In this document: positions 29,898 to 37,986 of the stretch, piece by piece
Numbering within the stretch: position 1 is the first letter of the stretch
How the letters are laid out: each line of letters opens with the position of its first letter
Source: Holophagales bacterium UBA2201
GTDB lineage: Bacteria > Acidobacteriota > Thermoanaerobaculia > UBA2201
Direction of reading: 5' to 3'
DNA: 45,907 bases
NCBI GenBank assembly: GCA_002327305.1
Contig: DCUZ01000068.1
Coordinates: 15,163 to 61,069, forward strand
Notes under the pieces: generated by a model
What the model was told of the DNA's origin: nothing
Seen by the model: the letters and a program-made list of their open reading frames with translations, nothing else
The model's database searches: none
Made by a program: the position numbers and the translations under genes

Positions 29898-30396
29898 GGC
29901 CCGGGGACCGGGACGGACTGCGGAGCTTCCCCAGCAAGGTCGTCGTGGAGTGGTCCTTGGGATCGCCCACGATGGCCACGCGCCCGCCCAAGCGCTCCAC
30001 GAGTTCCCGCTCGGGGACGCTCTCGGCCGTGTAGTCGGTCCCTTTGCACTGGACGTCGGGGCGGAGGGCCTCGATGACGGCCAGGGGCTGGCGGCCGGAG
30101 AAGGGGACGAGGTGGTCCACGCACTCCAGGGCGGCCAGGATCTCCAACCGCTCCTCCAGCGGCATCAGGGGCCGTCCGTCCCCCTTGAGAAGGCGGACGG
30201 AGGCGTCGTCGTTGACCCCCACCACCAGGAGGTGGGCCTCCCGCGCGGCGGCCTCGAGGTAGCGGATGTGCCCCACGTGGAGGAGGTCGAAGCACCCGTT
30301 GGCGAAGGCGATGGTGCGTCCCTCGCGGCCGGCGCGCTCCCGCAGGGCGGGGAGGTCGGCGGCGGCGGCGACCTTAGAGGGCCGTTTCGATCTCAT
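29893..30396 (-). CDS. hldE2: D-glycero-beta-D-manno-heptose 1-phosphate adenylyltransferase
   Basis: A 167-residue nucleotidyltransferase that makes ADP-heptose from heptose 1-phosphate, feeding LPS core synthesis. The FANGCFDLLHVGHIRYL segment contains the HxGH motif (H40, H43); GVNDDASVRLLKGDGRP and the late CKGTDYTAESVPE motif are typical of RfaE domain II. In E. coli this domain is fused to the kinase; here it is a separate gene overlapping the kinase gene by 23 bp. The stop lies in a heptad array. Confidence 0.93.
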   Translation of the reverse strand: MRSKRPSKVAAAADLPALRERAGREGRTIAFANGCFDLLHVGHIRYLEAAAREAHLLVVGVNDDASVRLLKGDGRPLMPLEERLEILAALECVDHLVPFSGRQPLAVIEALRPDVQCKGTDYTAESVPERELVERLGGRVAIVGDPKDHSTTTLLGKLRSPSRSPGR

Positions 30397-31372
30397 GCCG
30401 CAGTTCCTCCACGGACACCGTCGCGGTGCCCAGTTTGCGCACCTTCAAGGCGCCGGCGATGTTGGCCAGGAAGGCGGCGCGGTCCGTCGGGAACCCGGAG
30501 GCCAGGCCCAGGGCGAAGGCGGCCAGGACCGTGTCGCCCGCTCCCGTCGTGTCGGCCACCTCGCCGCCGCCGTGGGCCGCCATGGCGCGGGGGGGGCGGC
30601 GCGGCTCCATCAGGAGGACGCCCCGCGATCCGCGCGTCATCAGCAGGGCCCCCGCCTTCAGCGAGCGCAGGATCTTCCGCCCGGCGGCCTCGGCGTCGGC
30701 GTCGGAGGCGATGGGGAGGCCGGCGGCGGCCGCCGCCTCCTCCTCGTTGGGCGTCACGGCCGCCACGCCGGGGAACTCCGGGAGGCGGAACCGGCTGTCC
30801 ACCACGACGGGCATGGGGACGCGGGCCCGGGCCAGCGCCGCGGGGTCCACCGTGCGGTAGCCGTAGTCGGAGACCACCAGGGCGCCGGCCCTCAACGCCC
30901 CGTCGGGGACGATCCGCACCCCCTCCGGGAGGGGCTCCTCGCGGTCGAAGCGGACCACCTGCTGCTTGACGCCCGTTTCAGGGCCCGCCAGGACGCGGGT
31001 CTTGGAGACGGTGCGGTATCCCCGGATCCGCTGGATGTGTCGGACGGAGATCCTCCGCTGTCGGAAGCACTCCAGGAGGCGGTCGCCGTCCTCGTCCGCC
31101 CCCACCGCGCCGACGGGGATGGGCTCCCCCCCCATGGCCTTCAGATTCATGACGGCGTTGCCCCCGCCGCCCGGGACCCACCACTCCCGGCGGAGGCCCA
31201 GGATCAGGACCGGGGCCTCGCGCGACACCCGCTTGGGAGCGCCCCAGAGGTAGCGGTCCACCCCCAGGTCGGCCCACACCAGGACGCGGCGGCCCGCGAA
31301 GGCGCGGAGCATCTCCAGCAGTTCCGCCTTCCGCGGCGGTTTTGGCTCACGCGATGATCTCATGGCGTTCAC
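30374..31372 (-). CDS. hldE1: D-glycero-beta-D-manno-heptose 7-phosphate kinase
   Basis: A 332-residue sugar kinase of the PfkB/ribokinase family (RfaE domain I) phosphorylating heptose 7-phosphate at C1. It has a GGGGNAVMNLKAMGG substrate segment, a VVDSRF strand with TPNEEEA, and the ATP/anion-hole motif DTTGAGDTVLAAFALGLASG with the catalytic Asp. The GTG at 31372 has AAGGAGG at ideal spacing and overlaps the RNase gene by 26 bp; an ATG at 31363 is the alternative. Confidence 0.92.
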   Translation of the reverse strand: MNAMRSSREPKPPRKAELLEMLRAFAGRRVLVWADLGVDRYLWGAPKRVSREAPVLILGLRREWWVPGGGGNAVMNLKAMGGEPIPVGAVGADEDGDRLLECFRQRRISVRHIQRIRGYRTVSKTRVLAGPETGVKQQVVRFDREEPLPEGVRIVPDGALRAGALVVSDYGYRTVDPAALARARVPMPVVVDSRFRLPEFPGVAAVTPNEEEAAAAAGLPIASDADAEAAGRKILRSLKAGALLMTRGSRGVLLMEPRRPPRAMAAHGGGEVADTTGAGDTVLAAFALGLASGFPTDRAAFLANIAGALKVRKLGTATVSVEELRHEIETAL

Positions 31373-32822
31373 GGGCTCCTCCTTCCATCGGCTGGATCGT
31401 CCACTCCGGCGCCAGGGAGGCCAGCGCGCTCCGCCAGGCGTCGGAGCCGAGTTCCCGGGCCACCTCGGGGTGGCAACGCACGACCACCGACCTCCCGACG
31501 GACCCGGCCAGGACGCCGGCGGCGTGGTCGAAGATCTCCTGGCAGATATAGGCCGCCGACTTGACCCGCCCCGCCCCGCCGCAGCAGGGGCATTTCCGCA
31601 GGGCCGTCTGCTCCGGGGAGCCGTAGAGGCGCTTGCGGGTGATCTGGACCACCCCGAAAGCCGAGATCTCCTCCACGCGCGAGCGGGAACGATCCCGCCT
31701 CATCTCCGCCCGGAGGGTCTCCATCAGTTCGCGCCTCATCCGTTCCGGCCCCATGTCGATGAAATCGATGACGATGATGCCGCCCAGGTCCCTGAGACGG
31801 ATCTGGCGCACCACCTCCTTCACCGCCTGGAGGTTGATCTTGAGGGCGGTCTCGTTGATGTCGCGCTTCCCCACGTATTTGCCGCTGTTGACGTCGATGG
31901 CCGTCAGGGCCTCGGTGGGGTTCACCACCAGGGTCCCCCCGCTGCGCAGCCACACCGTGCTGCCGAGGGCGCGGTCCAGGTCCTTCTGGAGCCCGAGGTC
32001 CTCGAGCAGGGGGGCGGCCCTCTCGTACAGCCGCAGGCGCCGGCGGAGGTCGTGCGGCGGATCCTCCAGGAAGGCCGCGATGCGGGCGTGGGCCTCGGGG
32101 GAATCCACGGTGATGGACCGCACCTCCGTCCCCAGCAGGTCGCGCAGGACCCTCAGGTAGAGGGGGGGCTCCTCCTCGAGGCAGGCGGGGGCGGGGCGGG
32201 TGTCGTTCTGGCGGAGGATGGCCTGCCAGCGCCGAAGGAGGGCGTCGCGCTCCAGCCCCAGCGCTTCGGGGGGGAGTCCCTGGGCGGCGGTGCGGACGAT
32301 GAATCCGCCCGCGGGGGGCGGCCCGAAGGATTCCATGGCCTCTCTCAGCCGGTGCCGCTCCTCCCCGTCTTCGATGCGCCGGGAAATGCCCGAGAAATCG
32401 TTGAAGGGGAGGTAGACGAGGGTGCGGCCCGCCAGGGTCACCATGGTGGTGACGCGGGCCCCTTTGGCGTCCCGCATGCCCCGGCGCACCCGCACCAGGA
32501 CGGTCTGCCCCTCCCTCAGCATCTCGTCGATGCCGGTCCGACGGGAGGCGGGGGACGCGCCGGCGACCCCGAAGAGGTCGGCGAACTCCTGCCATTCGTC
32601 GAGGATGTCGCGCTTGAGGAGGAAGGCGTTCCTCTCCAGGCCGATGTCCACGAAGGCGGCCTCCATCCCCGGGAGGACTTTCCGGACGATCCCCTTATAG
32701 ATGTTGCCCACGAGGGAAGGGGCGGCCTTCGGCTCCACGGTGAACTCCTGGGGCTGGTCGTCCTCCAGCAGGACCACCCGGTCGAGCAGGCCACGCGCGG
32801 CGACGACAAGGTCAACTTTCAT
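31347..32822 (-). CDS. rng: Ribonuclease G
   Basis: A 491-residue endoribonuclease of the RNase E/G family that processes rRNA 5' ends and mRNAs. It has an N-terminal S1 domain (about 38-130, GNIYKGIVRKVLPGMEAAFVDIG), the catalytic Mg-binding Asp pair D310 (ALTAIDVNSG) and D353 (IIVIDFIDM), and the Zn-link Cys cluster CPCCGGAG (C411-C414). It lacks the long C-terminal scaffold of RNase E. It sits between rodA and hldE1 with 11- and 26-bp overlaps. In E. coli, too, rng lies downstream of mreBCD. Confidence 0.95.
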   Translation of the reverse strand: MKVDLVVAARGLLDRVVLLEDDQPQEFTVEPKAAPSLVGNIYKGIVRKVLPGMEAAFVDIGLERNAFLLKRDILDEWQEFADLFGVAGASPASRRTGIDEMLREGQTVLVRVRRGMRDAKGARVTTMVTLAGRTLVYLPFNDFSGISRRIEDGEERHRLREAMESFGPPPAGGFIVRTAAQGLPPEALGLERDALLRRWQAILRQNDTRPAPACLEEEPPLYLRVLRDLLGTEVRSITVDSPEAHARIAAFLEDPPHDLRRRLRLYERAAPLLEDLGLQKDLDRALGSTVWLRSGGTLVVNPTEALTAIDVNSGKYVGKRDINETALKINLQAVKEVVRQIRLRDLGGIIVIDFIDMGPERMRRELMETLRAEMRRDRSRSRVEEISAFGVVQITRKRLYGSPEQTALRKCPCCGGAGRVKSAAYICQEIFDHAAGVLAGSVGRSVVVRCHPEVARELGSDAWRSALASLAPEWTIQPMEGGARERHEIIA

Positions 32823-33906
32823 ACTGGCCGTACCGCCGGGCGGCGAGGGAGTTCAGCAGTCCCGCCGAAAACCAGCACGCCGTCAGGAAAGAGCCTCCAT
32901 AGGAGAGGAAGGGCAGGGGGATCCCCGTGATGGGGACGAGGGCCAGAACCATCGCGATATTGTACATCACATGGAACGAAAAGAACCCCGCCAGCATGTA
33001 GGCCAGCATCCGGGCGTCCGGCTCCGGGGAGGCGCGCCCCGCCGCGGTCATCCGCAGGATCAGGAGGGCGAAGAGCCCGAGGACGAAGGCGGCCCCGAGA
33101 AAACCGCGCCGCTCCGCCAGGGTGGCGAAAATGAAGTCGGTGTGCTGGGCCGGGAGAAACCTCAGTTGGGTCTGCGTGGAGAGCGCCATCCCTTTCCCGG
33201 TCAGGCGGCCGGAGCCCACGGCGATGAGGGATTGCTTGGCCTGATACCCGGAGTGGGAGGTGGCGTAGGAGGGAAAGAGGAAGGTGAGGATGCGCTGCTT
33301 CTGGTAGGGCTTGAAGAGGAAGAGCCAGGCGAACAGGAACAGGAAGGCGGCCAGAAGCGCCACCGTGACCACCATCCGGAGGGAGATCCTCTGGAAATAC
33401 AGGGTCACGGCCAGGACGGTTCCCAGGGCCACCGCGGTCCCCAGGTCCGGCTGGGCGAGGACCAATCCCAGGGGGACGATGCCGAGCAGAAGGATCTTGA
33501 CGAGCTTCGCGGGGGGGCGCATGTAGAGCTCCGCCAGGGCCAGGGCGAGGACCGGCTTCATCCACTCCGCCGGCTGGAGGTGGACCGGTCCCAGGACCAG
33601 CCACGCGCGGCTCCCGGCGATGACCGGGGCGAAGAAGAGGGTGGCCAGGAGCAGGAGGACGAAGAGGCCGTACAGGGGACGGGAGAAACGGACGAAGAGG
33701 CCGTGCCCGAGGAGGGAGACGGCCGTGAACAGGGCGATCCCGGCGGCCGTGAAGACCGCCTGGGCGGGGAGCGCCCGGGGCGCCGTGACGGCGATGAGGT
33801 ACAGCCCGGCGGCGTTGAGGAGGAGAGGCGCGAGGAAAAAGACCGGGTCCCAGTGCCGGAGGCGGGCGGAGCGCCCGAAGACGGGGCCGGTGGTGCGCCG
33901 GCTCAT
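32812..33906 (-). CDS. rodA: Rod-shape SEDS glycosyltransferase
   Basis: A 364-residue polytopic inner-membrane protein (about 10 helices) that polymerises lateral-wall peptidoglycan with PBP2. The segment GSRAWLVLGPVHLQPAEWMKPVLALALAEL carries the conserved SEDS motifs, and the long extracellular loop with GKGMALSTQTQLRFLPAQHTDFIFA contains the catalytic-site Asp of the family (HTDF). The end GIPLPFLSYGGS is also diagnostic. It is separated from mrdA by a paired heptad block. Confidence 0.95.
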   Translation of the reverse strand: MSRRTTGPVFGRSARLRHWDPVFFLAPLLLNAAGLYLIAVTAPRALPAQAVFTAAGIALFTAVSLLGHGLFVRFSRPLYGLFVLLLLATLFFAPVIAGSRAWLVLGPVHLQPAEWMKPVLALALAELYMRPPAKLVKILLLGIVPLGLVLAQPDLGTAVALGTVLAVTLYFQRISLRMVVTVALLAAFLFLFAWLFLFKPYQKQRILTFLFPSYATSHSGYQAKQSLIAVGSGRLTGKGMALSTQTQLRFLPAQHTDFIFATLAERRGFLGAAFVLGLFALLILRMTAAGRASPEPDARMLAYMLAGFFSFHVMYNIAMVLALVPITGIPLPFLSYGGSFLTACWFSAGLLNSLAARRYGQYES

Positions 33907-33925
33907 GCCGGTCCCCGAGTGCCGG

Positions 33926-33988
33926 TTTCAGGTTTCAGGTTCCAGGTTTTGAAACTTGAAACTTGAAACTTGAAACTTGGAACTGGTG
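33926..33988. repeat. Paired heptad block TTTCAGG / ACTTGAA, copy 2
   Basis: TTTCAGG, TTTCAGG, TTCCAGG, TTTTGAA, ACTTGAA x3, ACTTGGA, ACTGGTG in unbroken 7-bp register. The two halves pair as a stem of 16 bp in which only two positions are G-T. It begins about 15 bp past the mrdA stop (minus strand) and ends 19 bp before rodA. Confidence 0.88.
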
Positions 33989-34003
33989 GATGAGGGTGGG
34001 GGT

Positions 34004-35707
34004 TCATTGGAGCGCCTCCCGCATCAGCGCCGCGGCCAGGGGGGCGGCGGCGACGGAGCCGTGGCCGGCATGCTCGCGCAGGACCACGCACGCCACGCGG
34101 GGGTCCTCCCGCGGCGCGAACCCGGCAAACCACGCGTGTTCCTTGGTGTAGGGTCTCCCCTCGACCTCGGACATCACCTGGGATGTGCCGGTCTTGCCCG
34201 CGATGGTGGGGACCCCCTCCACGCGGTGGGCCGTTCCCCGGGGATCGGCCACGACCTCCCCCAGCGCCTCGCGGAGGAAAGCCAGGGTGACGGCGGAAAC
34301 CTCGACGCGCTGCCGGCGCGGCTCCCCCTCCCGGGCGAGCCGGGGGACGGGAAGGGTGCCGCCGTTGGCGATGGCGGCGTAGACCTGGCATATCTTCATG
34401 GCGGTTGTGAGGACGGGTCCCTGGCCGATGGCCACCGAGACCGTCTCTCCCGGATACCACGGCACCCCCCTCACGCGCTGGCTCCAGGCCTCCGACGGGA
34501 TCAGGCCGGTCTTTTCAAAGGGAAGGTCGACCCCCGTCCGGGCTTCCATCCCGAACCGGGCCGCCCACGCATGGATGCGGTCCACCCCGAGGGCGAGCCC
34601 CAGCTGGTAGAAATAGACGTCGCAGGAAACCGTGAGGGCCCGCTTCATGTCCACCCCTCCGTGTCCTCCCCGGTTCCAGCACCTAAAGGCCCTGTTCCCG
34701 AATTGAAAATGGCCCGGGCAAAAGACCCCACGCGAGGGTCCCCACACGCCCTCCTCCAGGGCGGCCGCGGCAAGGACCACCTTAAACACCGATCCGGGGG
34801 CGTAGGTTCCCTGGGAGACCCGGTCCAGCATAGGCTTGCGGGGGTCGGCGAACACCTGGCGCCAGACGGCCTGGGCCGGGCCCGAGGTGGGGAGGACGGC
34901 GGGATATCCCGGGGAGGAGTAATAGCAGAGCACCTCGCCGGAGTGGATGTCCATCACCACCGCCGCCCCCGAGTCTGTCCCGAAGCCGTCCCGGGCCATC
35001 AGGTGAAGGGCGGTCCGCAGTCCGGTGCGGAGGGGGGTCCCGTCCCGCGCCGGGCGGACCAGGTAGCGGGCCACTTTCCGTTCATGGCTGTCCACGACCA
35101 CCGCCCACCGCCCATCCTCGCCCCGCAGGTGTTTCTCGTAAGTCCGCTCCAGCCCGGCCTTGCCCACCCAGTCCCCGACCTGCGCCCCGACGGCCCACTG
35201 GTCCTCAGGGGAGAGTTCGGCGATGTAGCCGAGGGCGTGGGAAAAGAGCTCCCCGTAGGGATAGATCCGCCGCATCGGCTTGCTCACCGCCAATGCGGGG
35301 AAGCGGACCCGTTCCAATTCCATCAGGGGCACTTCGGTCTCCTCAAGGTCGGAGAGGATGATGTGGGGGATATAGGGGGGGGTGTGGGCCATCTGCCGCC
35401 AGCGGGCCTCCACCTCGTCCCGCCGATAGGGCAGAATCTCGCCCAGCCGTCGCTTCAATTCCTCCGGATCTCCCATCTCCTCGCGATAGACGACGAGGTC
35501 GGTGGCGGTGTGGTTGCTGGCCAGCATGGCCCCTTCGGCGGACCAGATGGTGCCCCGCGGCGCCGGGATGGACACATAGCGGAAATGGTTGCGCAGGGCC
35601 ATCTGGTCGTACTCGGCCCCGTGGCGCACCTGGATGGAGAACAGCCGCAGGAGGAGCACGGCGAACCCCAGGATGACCCCCGCCTCAAACAGGGTTTCTT
35701 TCTTCAT
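34004..35707 (-). CDS. mrdA: Penicillin-binding protein 2
   Basis: A 567-residue monofunctional transpeptidase of the elongasome. N-terminal helix (7-25), pedestal domain, then the transpeptidase motifs: SxxK at S306-K309 (PGSVFK), SxD at S361-C-D363 (as usual for PBP2) and KTG at 505-507. Length is slightly short of E. coli PBP2. The start at 35707 overlaps mreD by 23 bp. Confidence 0.95.
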   Translation of the reverse strand: MKKETLFEAGVILGFAVLLLRLFSIQVRHGAEYDQMALRNHFRYVSIPAPRGTIWSAEGAMLASNHTATDLVVYREEMGDPEELKRRLGEILPYRRDEVEARWRQMAHTPPYIPHIILSDLEETEVPLMELERVRFPALAVSKPMRRIYPYGELFSHALGYIAELSPEDQWAVGAQVGDWVGKAGLERTYEKHLRGEDGRWAVVVDSHERKVARYLVRPARDGTPLRTGLRTALHLMARDGFGTDSGAAVVMDIHSGEVLCYYSSPGYPAVLPTSGPAQAVWRQVFADPRKPMLDRVSQGTYAPGSVFKVVLAAAALEEGVWGPSRGVFCPGHFQFGNRAFRCWNRGGHGGVDMKRALTVSCDVYFYQLGLALGVDRIHAWAARFGMEARTGVDLPFEKTGLIPSEAWSQRVRGVPWYPGETVSVAIGQGPVLTTAMKICQVYAAIANGGTLPVPRLAREGEPRRQRVEVSAVTLAFLREALGEVVADPRGTAHRVEGVPTIAGKTGTSQVMSEVEGRPYTKEHAWFAGFAPREDPRVACVVLREHAGHGSVAAAPLAAALMREALQ

Positions 35708-36140
35708 GGCGGATCCCCAGGGCCGCCACCGTCAGGGAGGAGAGGAGGGCGGACGGGATCATCGGGAGGCCCAGGGAAAGGCGAAGCCCCAGGGCCAGGT
35801 TGAGGGCGTGAAGGAGCCCCTCGTTGAAGCCGAACAACAAGAGGGCGAGGAGGAACAAATGATGGCGCCGGGTGATCATGAGATGCCGGCTGGCGCGGAA
35901 GGCCAGATAGGCGGTGAGGGTCAGCGCCGCCCCCTGCAGGCCCATGGGCAGGCCGCAAAGCCAGTCCCCGGTGAGCCCCACCAGGGCCGCCAGCCAGAGC
36001 GCGTGCGAGCCCCGGAGGGTGACGGCGGCGTGGACGGCCGCGATGAACAGGGGGTCCGCCACGACGGCGTCGTTCAGCAGACCGAACTGGACCCGGACCG
36101 CCAGAAGGCAGACGGCGGCGACCACCCAGGCGCGCCCCAT
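35685..36140 (-). CDS. mreD: Rod shape-determining protein MreD
   Basis: A 151-residue, five- to six-helix inner-membrane protein in the fixed position between mreC and mrdA. Features such as NDAVVADPLFIAAVHAAVTLRG and a GLTGDWLCGLPMGLQGA loop match MreD. The ATG at 36140 is 2 bp past the mreC stop; the longer frame upstream is the shadow of mreC and mreB. Confidence 0.88.
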   Translation of the reverse strand: MGRAWVVAAVCLLAVRVQFGLLNDAVVADPLFIAAVHAAVTLRGSHALWLAALVGLTGDWLCGLPMGLQGAALTLTAYLAFRASRHLMITRRHHLFLLALLLFGFNEGLLHALNLALGLRLSLGLPMIPSALLSSLTVAALGIRHEERNPV

Positions 36141-36142
36141 GC

Positions 36143-36934
36143 TTAGGTCTCCCCTTTCACCAGGGTCAGCCAGTGGAGCGCCGTCAGGTCGGCCCCGGGG
36201 CGAAGGCGCACCTTGGTGCGTTCCTCCTCCACCTCCACCTCCACCGCCGTCCCGACGGGAAGGCCCTGATGGTACTGCAGATCCCAGCAATCGGTGACGA
36301 AGGCGTCCCCCGCGAGGACATCGGCGTAGGGAGGAAGGTACTTCAGGTCGAGAAATCCCGTCCCGTCCCCCCGGGCCACGGCGTGGGTCCCGCTCCGCAG
36401 GTCCACCACCGACACGACGCTGTCGGGATGGACGAGGGGCCGGACGGTGGCGCTGAGGGGGCCCACGGCGATGACCCGCCCGACCACTCCTCCCGGCGCG
36501 AGGGCCACCTGGCCCGCCCGGACCCCCCGCCCCGAACCGGCGTCGATCAGCACCTCCGAAAAGTAGCTGGCGCTTCGCCGCCGGACGATGGCGACGCGGA
36601 GCCCCCCCTCGGCGGAGGGGTCGAACCCCTCCGCCATCCGGCGGAACTCCCTCAGATAGAGGGTCTCCAGCCGGAGTCGGTCGTTCTCTAACCGGGTCCA
36701 AAACAGGCGGTTGCGCAGTTCCCGGTTCTCCCGCTCGGCCAGCCGAAGGGCGTCCAGCCGGTCCCGGAGGCCCGACAGGGACTCGAAGACGCGGTGGACC
36801 ATGATCACCGGCGGTGACAGCACGGTGGAGAACCCCCGGACCCAGAGGTCCGCTTTGTTCTGAAAGGAGAGCAGGACCAGGTTGAGCAGGACCAGCACGA
36901 CGAGATGGAACTCGAGGCCGCGCTTTACCCGCAT
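36143..36934 (-). CDS. mreC: Rod shape-determining protein MreC
   Basis: A 263-residue periplasmic scaffold anchored by one N-terminal helix (8-28), followed by a coiled coil (about 55-95, LRDRLDALRLAERENRELRNRL) and two beta-barrel domains beginning near VAIVRRRSASYF. The GVVGRVIAVGPLSATVRPLVHPDS segment is a typical MreC signature. It begins 24 bp after mreB. Confidence 0.93.
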   Translation of the reverse strand: MRVKRGLEFHLVVLVLLNLVLLSFQNKADLWVRGFSTVLSPPVIMVHRVFESLSGLRDRLDALRLAERENRELRNRLFWTRLENDRLRLETLYLREFRRMAEGFDPSAEGGLRVAIVRRRSASYFSEVLIDAGSGRGVRAGQVALAPGGVVGRVIAVGPLSATVRPLVHPDSVVSVVDLRSGTHAVARGDGTGFLDLKYLPPYADVLAGDAFVTDCWDLQYHQGLPVGTAVEVEVEEERTKVRLRPGADLTALHWLTLVKGET

Positions 36935-36958
36935 GGCCCATCCCCTCGGAAACGCGGG

Positions 36959-37981
36959 TTAGGAGATGGCAATGCGCTTGAGGAGGTCGAAGTCGGTGAG
37001 CATCCGGCCGCTCCCCAGGGCGACGCAGGCCATGGGGTTCTCGGCGATGCAGACGGGGAGGCCGGTCTCCTCCCGCAGGCGCTGGTCGAAGTTCTTGAGC
37101 AGGGATCCACCCCCGCACACGACGATCCCCTTGTCCATGATGTCGGCGGAAAGTTCGGGGGGCGTCCGCTCCAGGGCGACCCGGACGGTCTCCACGATGG
37201 CGGCCACCGTTTCGGCGAGCGCCTCGCGGATCTCCTCGTCGGTGACGGTGATGGTCTTGGGGATCCCCTCCACCAGGTCCCGCCCCTTGATCTCCATGGT
37301 GAGGGGCTGGCTGAGGGGGTAGGCGGAGCCGATCTCCATCTTCACCTGCTCCGAGGTGCGCTCGCCGATGAGGAGGTTGTACTTTTTCTTGATGTAGCCG
37401 ATGATGGCCTCGTCCATTTCGTTGCCGGCGATCCGGATGGAGCGGGAGAAGACGGTCCCCGCGAGGGAGAGGACGGCGACGTCGGTGGTCCCGCCCCCGA
37501 TGTCCACGACCATGTTGCCGCAGGCCTCGGTGATGGGGAGTCCGGCCCCGATGGCGGCCGCCATGGCCTGTTCGATGAGGACCACGTCGGAGGCCCCGGC
37601 CCTCAGGGCGGAGTCCTTCACGGCGCGCTTTTCCACCTGGGTGATCTCCGACGGGACCGAGATGACGATGCGGGGCCGGACCAGGTAGGTGCGGGAGTGC
37701 ACCTTCCGGATGAAGTAATTGAGCATCTGCTCCGTCACTTCGAAGTCCGCGATGACCCCGTCCTTCATGGGGCGGATGGCGATGATGTTCCCGGGGGTGC
37801 GCCCCAGCATCTCCTTGGCTTCCGCCCCCACCGCCTCCACCCGGCCCGTCAGCGTGTTCTTGGCGACGATGGAGGGCTCGTGGAGGACGATGTTCCGGCC
37901 CCGGGCGTAGACCATGGTGGTGGCCGTGCCGAGGTCGATGGCCAGGTCGTTGGAGAAGAAGCGGAAGAGGGAGGACCACAT
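36959..37981 (-). CDS. mreB: Rod shape-determining actin homologue MreB
   Basis: A 340-residue cytoskeletal ATPase that orients lateral-wall synthesis. It starts with the amphipathic membrane helix MWSSLFRFFSND, then phosphate-1 DLGTATTMVY, connect-1, phosphate-2 VDIGGGTTDVAVLSL and the adenosine motif GIVVCGGGSLL. Length is normal. The start at 37981 lies 5 bp after the FecR-domain gene, so mreB appears to be transcribed with it. Confidence 0.97.
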   Translation of the reverse strand: MWSSLFRFFSNDLAIDLGTATTMVYARGRNIVLHEPSIVAKNTLTGRVEAVGAEAKEMLGRTPGNIIAIRPMKDGVIADFEVTEQMLNYFIRKVHSRTYLVRPRIVISVPSEITQVEKRAVKDSALRAGASDVVLIEQAMAAAIGAGLPITEACGNMVVDIGGGTTDVAVLSLAGTVFSRSIRIAGNEMDEAIIGYIKKKYNLLIGERTSEQVKMEIGSAYPLSQPLTMEIKGRDLVEGIPKTITVTDEEIREALAETVAAIVETVRVALERTPPELSADIMDKGIVVCGGGSLLKNFDQRLREETGLPVCIAENPMACVALGSGRMLTDFDLLKRIAIS

Positions 37982-37986
37982 AGGCG

